64,000 nucleotides of DNA from DASQFQ01 sp963722815 (GCA_963722815.1 CAVROM010000010.1:1-64000), one strand, 5' to 3'; counted from the first letter of the stretch, positions 7,499-16,604 are shown. Program-made: numbers and translations. The notes: a model not told the origin generated them from the letters alone.

Positions 7499-9679
7499 TT
7501 GCCCCCCAGCCTCGAAGAGCGCCGCCCCGCCATCACGCCGCAGCTCGCGGTGCGCGTCGCCGTGCTCGGCGGCTTCGCGTTCGTGCTGTTCGCGATCATC
7601 TTCTTCCGCCTCTGGTTCCTGCAGGTGCTGTCCGGTGAGGACTACGTGACCCAGGCCCGCGAGAACCGCGTCCGCAAGATCAAGATCGAGGCGCCGCGCG
7701 GCGATATCGTCGACCGCGACGGCAACCGGCTCGTCCGCACGCGCGTCGCCCCGGTCGTGCAGATCGTCCCCGGCGGGCTGCCGGAGGCGGAGATCCAGGC
7801 CGCGGACGCCTACCGCAAGGCCCGCAGCGCCTCCGAGCAGGTGCGCCTCGGCGCCGTCAGCCAGCTGCGGTCGCTCGAGCGCCGCCGCCGCGAGGAGGAG
7901 CGCCGCTACACGAAGGCCGAGCGCCGCGAGCACCGCCGCCTGGCCCGCGCCTCCCGCCGCGCCGCGCCCGTTCCCGTCCCGCCCGTGCCCGCGAGCGAGG
8001 TCAAGCTGCGCCGCTCGTTCCGCCGCCTCGGACGCGTGATCGAGCTCTCCCCGCGGACGATCCAGCGCCGCGTGATCGAGGGCATCGCCGAGGCGCCGTA
8101 CTCGAACGTAACCGTCAAGGTCGACGTCCCGCGCTCGAGCTTCAACTTCCTCAAGGAGCGCAAGGACGAGTTCCCCGGCGTCGACGTCGAGAAGCTGTTC
8201 CTGCGCGCCTACCCGCACAAGGAGCTCGGCGCCCAGCTGTTCGGCACGCTGCGCGAGATCTCGCCGAAGGAGCTGAAGAAGAAGAAGTACCGCGGCGTCG
8301 CGGCCGGCACGCGCATCGGCGCGGGCGGCATCGAGCAGGAGTACGACCGTTACCTGCGCGGCCAGGACGGCTTCACGCGGGTGGTCATCAACGCGCTCGG
8401 CAACCGCGACGACACGCGCGAGGTGACCCGCCGCGAGCCACGGCAGGGCCAGCGGCTGCGGCTGACGCTCGATCTGAGCCTCGAGCGCGCCGCCAACAAC
8501 GCGCTCAGGCAGGCGATCGCGGCCGCCAACGGCAACGGCAACCCGGCCAAGGCCGGCGCCTACGTGGCGCTGGACCCGACCAACGGCGAGGTGCTCGCGC
8601 TCGGCTCCTATCCCTCGTTCGACGCCAACCTGTTCGCCAAGCCGCTGTCGCAGGAGAAGTTCGACGCGCTGAACTCCGAGGCGAACGGCGCGCCGCTGTT
8701 CAACCGCGCGATCGCCGCCGCCTATCCGACCGGCTCGACGTTCAAGCCGATCACCGCGATGGCGTCGCTCGAGTCGGGCATCCTCACGCCGTCGCAGACG
8801 ATCTTCGACGACGGCAAGTTCAAGCTCGGCCCGCAGACGTTCCAGAACGCGCGCGGCGCCAGCTACGGCCTGCTGAACCTCTCGCAGGCGCTCAAGGTCT
8901 CCTCCGACGTCTTCTTCTACACGCTGGGCGAGCGCGCCAACTCGCGCGGCCCGATCATCCAGGAGTGGGCCAAGAAGCTCGGTCTCGGCCACCGCACCGG
9001 GATCGACATCCCGGGCGAGTTCGGCGGCCTCGTACCCGATCGCAGGTGGCGCGACGCCGGCTATGCCAAGTACCAGAAGTGCGTCAAGCGCGAGAAGGTG
9101 CCGGCCCAGACGTTCGCGGCGCTGAAGAAGTGCGGCGGCATCGAGCGGCCGTGGTCCACGGGCGACAACGTCAACCTCGCGGTCGGCCAGGGCGACCTGC
9201 AGGCGACGCCGCTGCAGCTGGCGACGGCCTACTCGACGATCGCCAACGGCGGGCGCGTCGTGCGACCGCACCTGGCGATGAGCGTCGAGGACGGCCTGGG
9301 CCGCGCGGTCGAGGAGTTCCGCACCACGGCCAAGCGCCACGTCAAGTTCTCCAAGACCGACCAGGACACGATCCTCGAGGGCCTGCACCGCGCGGCCTCG
9401 GAGCCCGGGGGCACGTCGGCCGACGTGTTCAAGGGCTTCGCCGGCGGGAAGCTCACCGTGTACGGCAAGACCGGTACCGTGGAGCGGCCGGGGCAGCCCG
9501 ACCAGTCCTGGTACGCCTGCTACGTGCCCCATCCCAGCCGCCCAATCGTCGTCGTCGTGACCGTGGAGAAGGGCGGCTTCGGAGCCGAGACGGCCGCGCC
9601 GGCCGCGCGCCTGATCCTCAACAACTGGTTCGACCTCGGCAAGGACAAGTTCCACCAGGGCAGCTCCGCCACACGATGA
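7499..9679 (+). CDS. mrdA: Penicillin-binding protein 2, elongasome transpeptidase
   Basis: Class B PBP cross-linking peptidoglycan during cell elongation with RodA. TTG 7499 gives 726 residues; CTG 7493 overlapping the mreD stop (CTGA) is an alternative. One N-terminal membrane anchor (about residues 18-43) is followed by the pedestal (IEAPRGDIVDRDGNRL) and the transpeptidase domain with the nucleophile motif STFK (Ser413), SSD (468-470) and KTGT (657-660). A strongly charged Arg/Glu-rich segment of roughly 70 residues (about 105-175) interrupts the pedestal and explains the above-average length. The stop overlaps the rodA ATG (ATGA). Confidence 0.96.
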   Translation: MPPSLEERRPAITPQLAVRVAVLGGFAFVLFAIIFFRLWFLQVLSGEDYVTQARENRVRKIKIEAPRGDIVDRDGNRLVRTRVAPVVQIVPGGLPEAEIQAADAYRKARSASEQVRLGAVSQLRSLERRRREEERRYTKAERREHRRLARASRRAAPVPVPPVPASEVKLRRSFRRLGRVIELSPRTIQRRVIEGIAEAPYSNVTVKVDVPRSSFNFLKERKDEFPGVDVEKLFLRAYPHKELGAQLFGTLREISPKELKKKKYRGVAAGTRIGAGGIEQEYDRYLRGQDGFTRVVINALGNRDDTREVTRREPRQGQRLRLTLDLSLERAANNALRQAIAAANGNGNPAKAGAYVALDPTNGEVLALGSYPSFDANLFAKPLSQEKFDALNSEANGAPLFNRAIAAAYPTGSTFKPITAMASLESGILTPSQTIFDDGKFKLGPQTFQNARGASYGLLNLSQALKVSSDVFFYTLGERANSRGPIIQEWAKKLGLGHRTGIDIPGEFGGLVPDRRWRDAGYAKYQKCVKREKVPAQTFAALKKCGGIERPWSTGDNVNLAVGQGDLQATPLQLATAYSTIANGGRVVRPHLAMSVEDGLGRAVEEFRTTAKRHVKFSKTDQDTILEGLHRAASEPGGTSADVFKGFAGGKLTVYGKTGTVERPGQPDQSWYACYVPHPSRPIVVVVTVEKGGFGAETAAPAARLILNNWFDLGKDKFHQGSSATR

Positions 9680-10872
9680 GCGCCTCTTCCACCATCCAGC
9701 CCGCCTCCGAGCCGCCCGCGCCGCTCGTCCCGCGCGAGTTCCGCCTGCGCCTGGACCCGCTGCTGCTGCTGGCGACGCTCGGGATCGTGGCCTGCTCGCT
9801 GATCGCGATCAAGGGCGCCACCGCCGACGACGTCACCGGGCAGCCCTACTACTACCTCGAGCGCCAGGCGGTCTACGCCGGCGTCGGGATCCTCTTGATG
9901 TACGGCGTCTCGCGGCTCGACTACTCGCGCCTGCGCGAGCTCAAGTACGTCACCTACGGGCTGCTGATCGGCTCGATCCTGCTGGTGTTCGCGCTCGCGA
10001 CCGCCACGCGTGGATCCAAGCGCTGGATCGAGCTGCCGTTCTTCCGCTTCCAGCCGTCGGAGCTGGGCAAGCTGCTGCTGGTCATCGCCCTCTCCGGCTT
10101 CATCGTCGACCACATGCGGCGGATGGGCCGCGACGTCACGGCGCGGGTGATGCTGCTCGCGCTGTTGCCGGCCATGCTCGTCATGGCCCAGCCCGACCTC
10201 GGTACCGCACTGGTCTACGTCGTCGGCGTGCTCGCGCTGCTGTTCGTGGCGGGGGCGCCGTGGCGCCACTTCGTCGCCCTGGCGGCGCTCGGGGCGGTGT
10301 CGCTGACGCTCGTGCTGGTCGCGGCTCCCGCGATCGGCGTCGAGGTCCTCAAGCCGTACCAGGTGCAGCGGCTGACCGCGTTCCTCAACCCCTCCGGCGA
10401 TCCAGGGGACGCGGGCTACCAGCAGCAGCAGTCACGGATCGCCATCGGTTCCGGCGAGAAGACGGGCCGTGGCGTGACGAACGCCACCCAGACCGGGCTG
10501 AACTTCCTGCCCGAGCATCACACGGACTTCATCTTCGCGGTGGTCGGCGAGACCTACGGGTTCGCCGGCGCCGCCCTCGTCCTCTCGCTCTACGCGCTGC
10601 TCATCTGGCGCGGGCTTCACATCCTCACAGTGGCGAAGAACCTCTACGGCGCGTTGCTCGCCGGCGGCATCACGGCGATGCTGTTGTTCCAGATCTTCGT
10701 AAATGTGGGAATGACTGTGGGGATCATGCCGATCACGGGAGTACCGGCACCCCTGTTGAGCTTCGGCGGCTCGTCGATGCTCGTCACGTTCCTGGCCATC
10801 GGCCTTCTGCAATCGGTCCACGCGCAGGCGCGCGACACCGCATCGCGGAAGGGGCGGGCCACCGTCTTCTAA
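9676..10872 (+). CDS. rodA: Peptidoglycan glycosyltransferase RodA
   Basis: SEDS-family lipid II polymerase working with PBP2. The 398-residue protein has about ten membrane segments. SEDS hallmarks include RGSKRWIELPFFRFQPSE, KLLLVIAL, AQPDLGTALVY and the C-terminal GVPAPLLSFGGSSM block. ATG 9676 overlaps the mrdA stop. It closes the mre-mrd operon; a 20-nt gap with an SD separates it from rng. Confidence 0.96.
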   Translation: MSASSTIQPASEPPAPLVPREFRLRLDPLLLLATLGIVACSLIAIKGATADDVTGQPYYYLERQAVYAGVGILLMYGVSRLDYSRLRELKYVTYGLLIGSILLVFALATATRGSKRWIELPFFRFQPSELGKLLLVIALSGFIVDHMRRMGRDVTARVMLLALLPAMLVMAQPDLGTALVYVVGVLALLFVAGAPWRHFVALAALGAVSLTLVLVAAPAIGVEVLKPYQVQRLTAFLNPSGDPGDAGYQQQQSRIAIGSGEKTGRGVTNATQTGLNFLPEHHTDFIFAVVGETYGFAGAALVLSLYALLIWRGLHILTVAKNLYGALLAGGITAMLLFQIFVNVGMTVGIMPITGVPAPLLSFGGSSMLVTFLAIGLLQSVHAQARDTASRKGRATVF

Positions 10873-10892
10873 CCCAATGAGGAAGATTCACC

Positions 10893-12965
10893 TTGAAGAA
10901 GCAAGTACTGGTCACGGTCGACCGCGGGGAAACCCGCGTCGCCATGTTGGAGGCGCCCGGCGACCCGGCGCCCGCAAGCGCAGCCAAGAAGGGGGGCCGG
11001 CGCCCGAAGAAGGGTGACGTCCCCGCGGGCTATCGCGCCGCCGAGATCTACTTCGAGCGGCGCGGATCGCGCTCGATCGTCGGCAACATCTACAAGGGCA
11101 AGGTCGACAACGTCCTGCCCGGCCTCGAGGCGGCGTTCGTCGACATCGGCCTCGACAAGAACGGCTTCCTGCACGTCGACGAGATCGTGCTGCCGGGCGT
11201 CGAGCAGGTGAAGCGCGGCCGCGGCAAGAGCGGCCCGCGCATCTCCGACCTGCTCTCCCCGGGGCAGGAGATCGTCGTGCAGGTCGTCAAGGACCCGCTG
11301 AAGAGCAAGGGCGCGCGGCTGTCGATGGAGCTCACCATCGCCGGGCGCTACATGGTCTACGCGCCCACCGGCGAGGGCGTCGGCGTCTCGCGCCGGCTCG
11401 ACGACAAGGAGCGCGACCGCCTGCGCAAGGAGGCCAAGCAGCTCGACCTCGGCGGCGGCGGCGCGATCATCCGCACCGCGGCCCAGGGCGCCAAGCGCGC
11501 GGACTTCGAGCGCGAGCTCGGCTACCTGTTCAAGCTCAACGAGGTGCTGCAGAAGCGCGTCGAGCAGACGACGGCGCCGGACATGGTGTTCCAGGAGGCC
11601 GACCTCTCGATCCGCGTCGTGCGCGACATCTTCTCCGAGCACTTCGAGAAGGCGATCGTCGACGACCCCAAGCAGCACCAGCGGCTGACCTCGTTCTTCA
11701 CGCGCACCGCGCCGGAGCTCGTCGATCGCGTCGAGCTGTGGGAGGAGCCGTCGGACCTGTTCGAGGCCTTCGGGGTCGACAAGGTGATCGAGGGGATGCT
11801 CGCCAAGCGCGTCGACCTGCCCAGCGGCGGCTACCTGATCATCGACTACGCCGAGGCGCTGACGGTGATCGACATCAACTCGGGCTCGTTCACCGGCCGC
11901 GGCAAGTCGGCCCGGCTCGAGGACGTGATCACGAAGACGAACCTGGAGGCGGCCGAGGAGGTCGTCAACCAGCTGCGGCTGCGCGACATCGGCGGCATCA
12001 TCGTCATCGACTTCATCGACATGGCCCGCGCGCGCAACCGCGACGCCGTGCTCAAGACGCTGCGCAAGTCGCTCGACGAGGACCGCACGAAGACGTTCGT
12101 GGTCGAGATCTCGCCCCTCGGCCTGGTCGAGATGACGCGCCAGAACGTCACCGACGGCGTGCGCGAGATCATGACCAAGCCGTGCCCGGTCTGTCACGGC
12201 GAGGGCGTCGTGAAGTCGGAGGAGACGATCGCCATCGAGGTCGAGCGCGAGCTGCGCACGATGGTGGCCAAGGCGGGCGACAAGGCGCCGGAGGCCTACC
12301 TCGTGCGCCTCAACCCGCGCGTCACCCACTGGTTCACCCACGACGGCGCCCACAACCTGCACGCGCTCGAGGAGGAGACCGGCCGCCGGTTCTTCTTCGA
12401 GGGCTCCGAGGGGCTGCCGCTGATCCACTTCACGGTCACCCAGGAGGGCGACCGCGACGAGATCGAGCAGCAGGCGGTGCCGTTCCAGGCCGGCGACGAG
12501 GTGCACGTCCACATCGTCGAGCCGCACATGTACAACGAGGACGACGCGGTCGCCAAGGTCGACGGCTACATGATCGAGGTCGTCAACGCGATCCCCTACG
12601 TGGGCGAGAAGAAGCTCGTCCACATCGAGGAAGCGGGGCGCACCCTGGCCCGCGCGGTGCTGGTCGGCGACGAGGCCGAGGAGGCCGCCGAGGCCGCCAA
12701 GGAGCGGGCCAAGGCGGCCAAGGCGCGCGCCCGGCGCAAGCCGCGCGCGGCCGCCAAGCCGGCCGCCAAGCCGGCCGCCAAGCCGGCCGCCAAGCCGGCC
12801 GCCAAGCCCGCGGCCAAGGCGAAGGAGCCCGCCCCCGCGGCCGAGAGCGACGCGCCCGCCGCGGAGGCCGACGGCGACGACGAGACGCTAGAATCGAAGC
12901 CTCGGCGCCGCGGCCGCAGAGGCGGACGGCGCCGTTCGCGTGCGAAGGCCGAAGCCAGCGAGTGA
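10893..12965 (+). CDS. rng: Ribonuclease E/G family endoribonuclease
   Basis: Endonuclease for mRNA turnover and rRNA/tRNA processing. TTG 10893 is preceded by GAGGAA at 8 nt. The 690-residue protein has an N-terminal S1 RNA-binding region containing the insertion KKGGRRPKKGD, the DNase-I-like catalytic part with FIDMARARNRD (about residue 372 onward), and the Zn-link motif CPVCHGEG (about residue 431). It ends in a low-complexity Lys/Ala/Pro tail with AAKP repeats and an acidic then Arg-rich terminus, the likely scaffold region. Length and tail resemble actinobacterial RNase E/G. The rng-rplU-rpmA order is common. Confidence 0.95.
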   Translation: MKKQVLVTVDRGETRVAMLEAPGDPAPASAAKKGGRRPKKGDVPAGYRAAEIYFERRGSRSIVGNIYKGKVDNVLPGLEAAFVDIGLDKNGFLHVDEIVLPGVEQVKRGRGKSGPRISDLLSPGQEIVVQVVKDPLKSKGARLSMELTIAGRYMVYAPTGEGVGVSRRLDDKERDRLRKEAKQLDLGGGGAIIRTAAQGAKRADFERELGYLFKLNEVLQKRVEQTTAPDMVFQEADLSIRVVRDIFSEHFEKAIVDDPKQHQRLTSFFTRTAPELVDRVELWEEPSDLFEAFGVDKVIEGMLAKRVDLPSGGYLIIDYAEALTVIDINSGSFTGRGKSARLEDVITKTNLEAAEEVVNQLRLRDIGGIIVIDFIDMARARNRDAVLKTLRKSLDEDRTKTFVVEISPLGLVEMTRQNVTDGVREIMTKPCPVCHGEGVVKSEETIAIEVERELRTMVAKAGDKAPEAYLVRLNPRVTHWFTHDGAHNLHALEEETGRRFFFEGSEGLPLIHFTVTQEGDRDEIEQQAVPFQAGDEVHVHIVEPHMYNEDDAVAKVDGYMIEVVNAIPYVGEKKLVHIEEAGRTLARAVLVGDEAEEAAEAAKERAKAAKARARRKPRAAAKPAAKPAAKPAAKPAAKPAAKAKEPAPAAESDAPAAEADGDDETLESKPRRRGRRGGRRRSRAKAEASE
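12752..12818 (+). repeat. 12-nt tandem repeat encoding AAKP units
   Basis: The 12-nt unit GCCGCCAAGCCG is repeated in tandem about five times inside rng. It encodes successive AAKP tetrapeptides in the disordered C-terminal tail and is a likely site of copy-number variation between strains. Confidence 0.7.
12889..12894 (+). promoter_or_regulatory. Possible internal promoter for rplU-rpmA (TAGAAT)
   Basis: TAGAAT, a good -10 hexamer, stands out as AT-rich inside the GC-rich 3' end of rng, about 80 nt before rplU. No clear -35 is visible. It would give the two ribosomal genes their own transcript with a leader of about 75 nt. Confidence 0.25.
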
Positions 12966-12974
12966 TCTGAACTT

Positions 12975-13346
12975 ATGCCCGAATCCACTTACGCCGTCGT
13001 CAAGTGCGGCGGAACGCAACACCGCGTCGAAGAGGGGACGACCCTGCTCGTCGATCGCCTGAAGGGCGACGAGGGTGCCTCGATCGACCTCGAGCCGCTG
13101 CTCTACGCGGGCGGCAAGGACACGCTGCTCGCGAGCTCCGACCTCGGCCGCATCAAGGTCAAGGCCAAGATCGTCGGCCATGAGCGCGGCCCCAAGCTGC
13201 GCATCTTCAAGTTCAAGCCGAAGCGCGGCTACAAGCGCACCACGGGCCACCGGTCCGAGCTGACCCGGATCGAGGTCACGAGCATCTCGGTCGGCAAGGG
13301 ATCGTCGTCGTCGAAGAAGACCGAGGAGGCCGAGGATGGCTCATAA
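12975..13346 (+). CDS. rplU: 50S ribosomal protein L21
   Basis: Structural protein of the large ribosomal subunit binding 23S rRNA. The 123-residue product begins MPESTYAVVKCGGTQHRVEEG and contains the L21 signature with KFKPKRGYKRTTGHRS. A Ser/Lys-rich C-terminal tail (about 20 residues) extends beyond the usual length of about 103. No good SD precedes ATG 12975, so translation may depend on coupling with rng, 9 nt upstream. Its stop overlaps rpmA by 11 nt. Confidence 0.96.
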   Translation: MPESTYAVVKCGGTQHRVEEGTTLLVDRLKGDEGASIDLEPLLYAGGKDTLLASSDLGRIKVKAKIVGHERGPKLRIFKFKPKRGYKRTTGHRSELTRIEVTSISVGKGSSSSKKTEEAEDGS

Positions 13347-13596
13347 GAAGGGGCTCGGCTCCAGCCGCAACGGCCGCGACTCCAACCCCAAGTTCCTGGG
13401 CGTGAAGGTGTTCGCGGGCCAGACCGTCACCGGCGGCGAGATCATCGTTCGCCAGCGCGGCACCAAGTTCAAGCCCGGCATCGGTACCGGCATCGGCAAG
13501 GACGACACGATCTTCGCGAAGGCGCCGGGGATCGTGCAGTTCAAGGAAGGCCGCCGGGGTCGCGTGATCTCGGTCGAGCCCGCCGCGACCGAGTAG
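13336..13596 (+). CDS. rpmA: 50S ribosomal protein L27
   Basis: Large-subunit protein near the peptidyl-transferase centre. It has 86 residues starting MAHKKGLGSSRNGRDSNPKFLG, so the N-terminal extension cleaved in Firmicutes is absent. RQRGTKFKPG and the GRRGRVISVEP end are conserved. The ATG lies inside the last codons of rplU (11-nt overlap). Its TAG and the stop of the convergent gene share the palindrome TAGCCGGCTA (13594-13603). Confidence 0.97.
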   Translation: MAHKKGLGSSRNGRDSNPKFLGVKVFAGQTVTGGEIIVRQRGTKFKPGIGTGIGKDDTIFAKAPGIVQFKEGRRGRVISVEPAATE

Positions 13597-13600
13597 CCGG

Positions 13601-14023
13601 CTAGAGCGCCGCCGGCGCCTGCAGGCGCTCGTCGAGCCCGCGGCTGCCGAGCCGGGGCGCGAGCAGCCGCGCGCTGGTGGTCCGGCCGCGGTAGCGCTGC
13701 ACCACGCGCAGCTGCGCGGAGTCGTCGCGCGCGACGCGGAACATGGTGCTGACGCGGCAGTCGCGGCCGAGCCGGAGCGTGCGCCGCTCCAGCGCCTGCG
13801 CGCCGCGGACCAGCGTCAGCCTCGCCGTGCCGCCGTGGCATGGCTTGCCGACCCGGTGGCGGTAGGTGACGTCGACGGTCGGCACCACGGGCGCGCTCGG
13901 CGCCGCCACCGGGCTCGCCCCCACGAGCCACGGCGACAGGCCCGCCGAGGCACCCGCGGGCAGCGCAAGCGCCGCGACGGCAACCGCCGCCACGACGAGA
14001 GAGCGCTGCGCGCGATCCGCCAT
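13601..14023 (-). CDS. Secreted protein of unknown function
   Basis: Reads as a 140-residue exported protein. A classical signal peptide begins MADRAQRSLVVAAVAVAALA with an Ala-rich cleavage region (ALPAGASA). The mature part is predicted beta-rich, Arg-rich, with two cysteines (KPCHGG and GRDCRVS) that could form a disulfide. I do not recognise a family. ATG 14023 is chosen because it places the signal peptide at the N-terminus; the ATG at 14038 is also possible. It converges with rpmA and diverges from the MgtC-like gene. Confidence 0.6.
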   Translation of the reverse strand: MADRAQRSLVVAAVAVAALALPAGASAGLSPWLVGASPVAAPSAPVVPTVDVTYRHRVGKPCHGGTARLTLVRGAQALERRTLRLGRDCRVSTMFRVARDDSAQLRVVQRYRGRTTSARLLAPRLGSRGLDERLQAPAAL

Positions 14024-14109
14024 GCAGCGATCCAACATCTCCGCGGGGGTCCCTGCCACCGACTTTTGGCCAGAGTTCGCTCGCGGGCTCAAGTCGCGAG
14101 CGGGGTACC

Positions 14110-14115
14110 TACCCT
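14110..14115 (+). promoter_or_regulatory. Leaderless -10 element (TACCCT)
   Basis: TACCCT ends 6 nt before ATG 14122 with no SD between, matching the leaderless pattern seen repeatedly in this window. Confidence 0.5.
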
Positions 14116-14121
14116 CAACGG

Positions 14122-14805
14122 ATGCGCACGACCGAGTGGGAGCTGCTGTGGCGCCTCGGGCTCGCCCTCGTGCTCTCGACCGTCATCGGTCTCGAGCGCG
14201 AGTACCGGCAGAAGAGCGCCGGTCTGCGTACGTACACGCTGGTCGGGCTCGGCTCGGCGCTGTTCCTGCTGGTGAGCGAGTTCGGGTTCTTCGACGAGCT
14301 CGAGCGCGGCCGGGTCGTGCTCGACCCCTCGCGCGTCGCCGCCCAAATCGTCTCCGGCATCGGCTTCATCGGCGGCGGGCTGATCTTCGTCCGCCAGGAC
14401 GCCGTGCGCGGCCTCACGACCGCCGCGGGCGTGTGGCTCGTCGCTGCCGTCGGGATGGCGGCGGGCGCCGGGCTGCCGGTGCTCGCGGTCGCCTCGACGC
14501 TCGCGTACCTGCTGGTCACCATGACCTATCCGCTGATCGCCGGGCGGGTGCTCGGCACCGCGCTTGCGCCCGCGCCGCTGCGGATCACCGATCTGGACGG
14601 GCAGGGCGTGCTGCGGGACGTGCTGTCGCGCGTGACGAACGCCGGCTTCGCCGTCTCCGACCTCGACTTCCAGCGCCACGACGAGGACGCGGTGGTCGTC
14701 GACGTGCGCGTCACCGGGCGGGGGGCGCTGACGGGCCTCGTCGGCGAGCTGGGCGAGCTCGACGGCGTGTTGGTCGTGCACACCGCCGAGACCGACCCGG
14801 ATTGA
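14122..14805 (+). CDS. MgtC/SapB-family membrane protein
   Basis: The 227-residue protein has an N-terminal membrane domain with about five spans carrying the family signatures VIGLEREYRQKSAGLRTYTL and QIVSGIGFIGGGLIF, plus GLTTAAGVWLVAAVG. A cytoplasmic ACT-like C-terminal domain follows (about residues 155-227). MgtC proteins are linked to Mg2+ homeostasis and acid/low-Mg survival; many free-living homologues have unknown roles. The ATG follows a leaderless-type -10. The stop overlaps the ATG of the dehydrogenase gene (TGATG). Confidence 0.88.
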   Translation: MRTTEWELLWRLGLALVLSTVIGLEREYRQKSAGLRTYTLVGLGSALFLLVSEFGFFDELERGRVVLDPSRVAAQIVSGIGFIGGGLIFVRQDAVRGLTTAAGVWLVAAVGMAAGAGLPVLAVASTLAYLLVTMTYPLIAGRVLGTALAPAPLRITDLDGQGVLRDVLSRVTNAGFAVSDLDFQRHDEDAVVVDVRVTGRGALTGLVGELGELDGVLVVHTAETDPD

Positions 14806-15845
14806 TGAAAGCCATCACGGTCATCCCCGGGCGGGCCGGCTCCGCTGCGCTCGAGGACGTGCCCGAGCCCGACGCAACCGCGGGCGCGCTGCTCGTCGAC
14901 GGGCTGGCGCTCGGGATCTGCGGCACCGACGGCGAGATCGTGCGCGGCGAGTACGGCTGGGCGCCGCCGGGCGCGGAGCGGCTGGTGCTGGGGCACGAGT
15001 CGCTGGGGCGGGTGCGGGAGGCGCCGGAGGGCTTGGGGTTCGCCGCCGGCGACCTCGTGGTCGGCATCGTGCGGCGCCCCGACGCGGTGCCGTGCGGCCC
15101 GTGCGCGGCGGGGGAGTGGGACTTCTGCGCGAACGGCGAGTACACCGAGCGCGGGATCAAGCAGCTGCACGGCTACGGCTCGGAGCGCTGGCGCGTAGAG
15201 CCGGAGTTCGCCATCGCGCTCGATCCGGAGCTGGAGGACGTGGGCGTGCTGCTCGAGCCGACCACCGTGGTGGCCAAGGCGTGGGAGCAGATCGAGCGCA
15301 TCGGCGCGCGGGCGACGTTCACGCCGCACCGGGTGCTCGTCACCGGCGCCGGGCCGATCGGCTTGCTCGCGGCGCTGCTGGCCGCCCAGCGCGGCTACGA
15401 GGTGCACGTGCTCGACCAGGTCACCGAGGGGCCCAAGCCGGAGCTGGTGGCGCGGCTCGGCGGGACCTACCACGCGCACGACGCGTCGGCGGCGGGCAAG
15501 GCCGACATCGTGGTCGAGGCCACCGGCGCGCCGGCCGTCGTCGCCAGGGCGCTTCGCGGCACCACACGCAACGGGATCGTGTGCCTCACCGGCGTCTCCT
15601 CCGGCGGCCGGTCGCTCGACTTCGACGTGGGCGGCTTCAACCGCGACGTCGTGCTCGAGAACGACGTCGTGTTCGGCACCGTCAACGCCAACCGCCGCCA
15701 CTACAAGGCGGCGGCGACGGCCCTGGGCGAGGCCGACCGCGACTGGCTGCGCGCGCTGATCACGCGTCGCGTGCCGCTCGACCGCTGGCAGGAGGCCTTC
15801 GAGCGCAAGCCCGACGACGTGAAGGTCGTCGTCGAGCTCAGATGA
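14805..15845 (+). CDS. Glucose 1-dehydrogenase-like zinc alcohol dehydrogenase
   Basis: MDR-family, 346 residues. Catalytic zinc ligands are Cys39 (GICGTDGEIV) and His64-Glu65 (LGHES); the Rossmann motif is VTGAGPIGLLAAL. The blocks NGEYTERGIKQLHGYGSERW and VLLEPTTVVAKAWEQIERIG are characteristic of the archaeal/halobacterial glucose 1-dehydrogenase branch, which oxidises glucose to gluconolactone with NAD(P)+. The structural-zinc lobe shows only three cysteines (97, 100, 108) where four are usual. The actual sugar substrate is inferred. It overlaps the MgtC-like gene by one base, so the two are probably cotranscribed. Confidence 0.82.
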   Translation: MKAITVIPGRAGSAALEDVPEPDATAGALLVDGLALGICGTDGEIVRGEYGWAPPGAERLVLGHESLGRVREAPEGLGFAAGDLVVGIVRRPDAVPCGPCAAGEWDFCANGEYTERGIKQLHGYGSERWRVEPEFAIALDPELEDVGVLLEPTTVVAKAWEQIERIGARATFTPHRVLVTGAGPIGLLAALLAAQRGYEVHVLDQVTEGPKPELVARLGGTYHAHDASAAGKADIVVEATGAPAVVARALRGTTRNGIVCLTGVSSGGRSLDFDVGGFNRDVVLENDVVFGTVNANRRHYKAAATALGEADRDWLRALITRRVPLDRWQEAFERKPDDVKVVVELR

Positions 15846-15917
15846 CCGGTTCCGCGAGCCCCCGCACCCGGCTGCACGCGCACATCCGGGCACGGCGGCC
15901 ACGCAACCGATCATCGC

Positions 15918-16604
15918 CTAGTTCGGCTGCGCGGTCGGCCGGATCAGGATCTCGTTGACGTCCATGTGCGGCGGCTGCTGGACGGCGAACATGACGGCCC
16001 GCGCGATGTCCTCGGGGTGCAGCGCCTCGATCTCCGGCGGGGTGTCGAAGAACGGCGTGTCGGTCATGCCCGGCTCGATCACGGTGACGCGCACGCCGGT
16101 GTCGTTGAAGTCCTGGCGGGCGGACTCGCCCATGCCGGTCACGGCCCACTTGGTGGCGGAGTAGAGCGAGCCCTGGAGCGCGCGGCGGCCGGCCACGGAG
16201 CCAGTGAGGAGCAGGTGGCCCTTGGTCTCCTTGAGCGGCTCCATCGTCGCGCGGATCGTGAGCGCGGCGCCGTAGACGTTGGTCAGCACCATCGCCTTCC
16301 ACTCCTCGGGGTCGCCCTTCTGGAAGCCGCGCGGGCCGCCGAAGCCGGCGTTGGCGAAGGCGACGTCGATGCGGCCGTAGGCGTCGCGCGCGGTCTTGAC
16401 GAGGTTCTGCTGCTGCTCCCATTCGGTGACGTCGCAGGTGACCGCGAGGCCGTCGAGCTCCTCGGCGAGGGCCTCGATCTTGTCGGTGGAGCGGGCGGCG
16501 AGCACGACGCGGTAGCCGGCCTCGGCCGCTGCGCGGGCGGTGGCGGCGCCGATGCCGGTGGAGGCGCCGGTGATGAGGAAGACGGGATCTGAGTTCTCGG
16601 GCAT
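15918..16604 (-). CDS. Short-chain dehydrogenase/reductase
   Basis: Classical SDR, 228 residues. It has the cofactor motif TGASTGIG (residues 12-19), the NAG-type motif FANAGFGG, a catalytic Ser in LLTGSVAG and the YSATK active site. The sequence resembles the YdfG/serine-dehydrogenase-like branch, but the substrate cannot be told. It is divergent from obgE with only 20 nt between the start codons, so the two promoters must overlap. The 72-nt gap to the convergent dehydrogenase gene shows no clear element. Confidence 0.88.
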   Translation of the reverse strand: MPENSDPVFLITGASTGIGAATARAAAEAGYRVVLAARSTDKIEALAEELDGLAVTCDVTEWEQQQNLVKTARDAYGRIDVAFANAGFGGPRGFQKGDPEEWKAMVLTNVYGAALTIRATMEPLKETKGHLLLTGSVAGRRALQGSLYSATKWAVTGMGESARQDFNDTGVRVTVIEPGMTDTPFFDTPPEIEALHPEDIARAVMFAVQQPPHMDVNEILIRPTAQPN

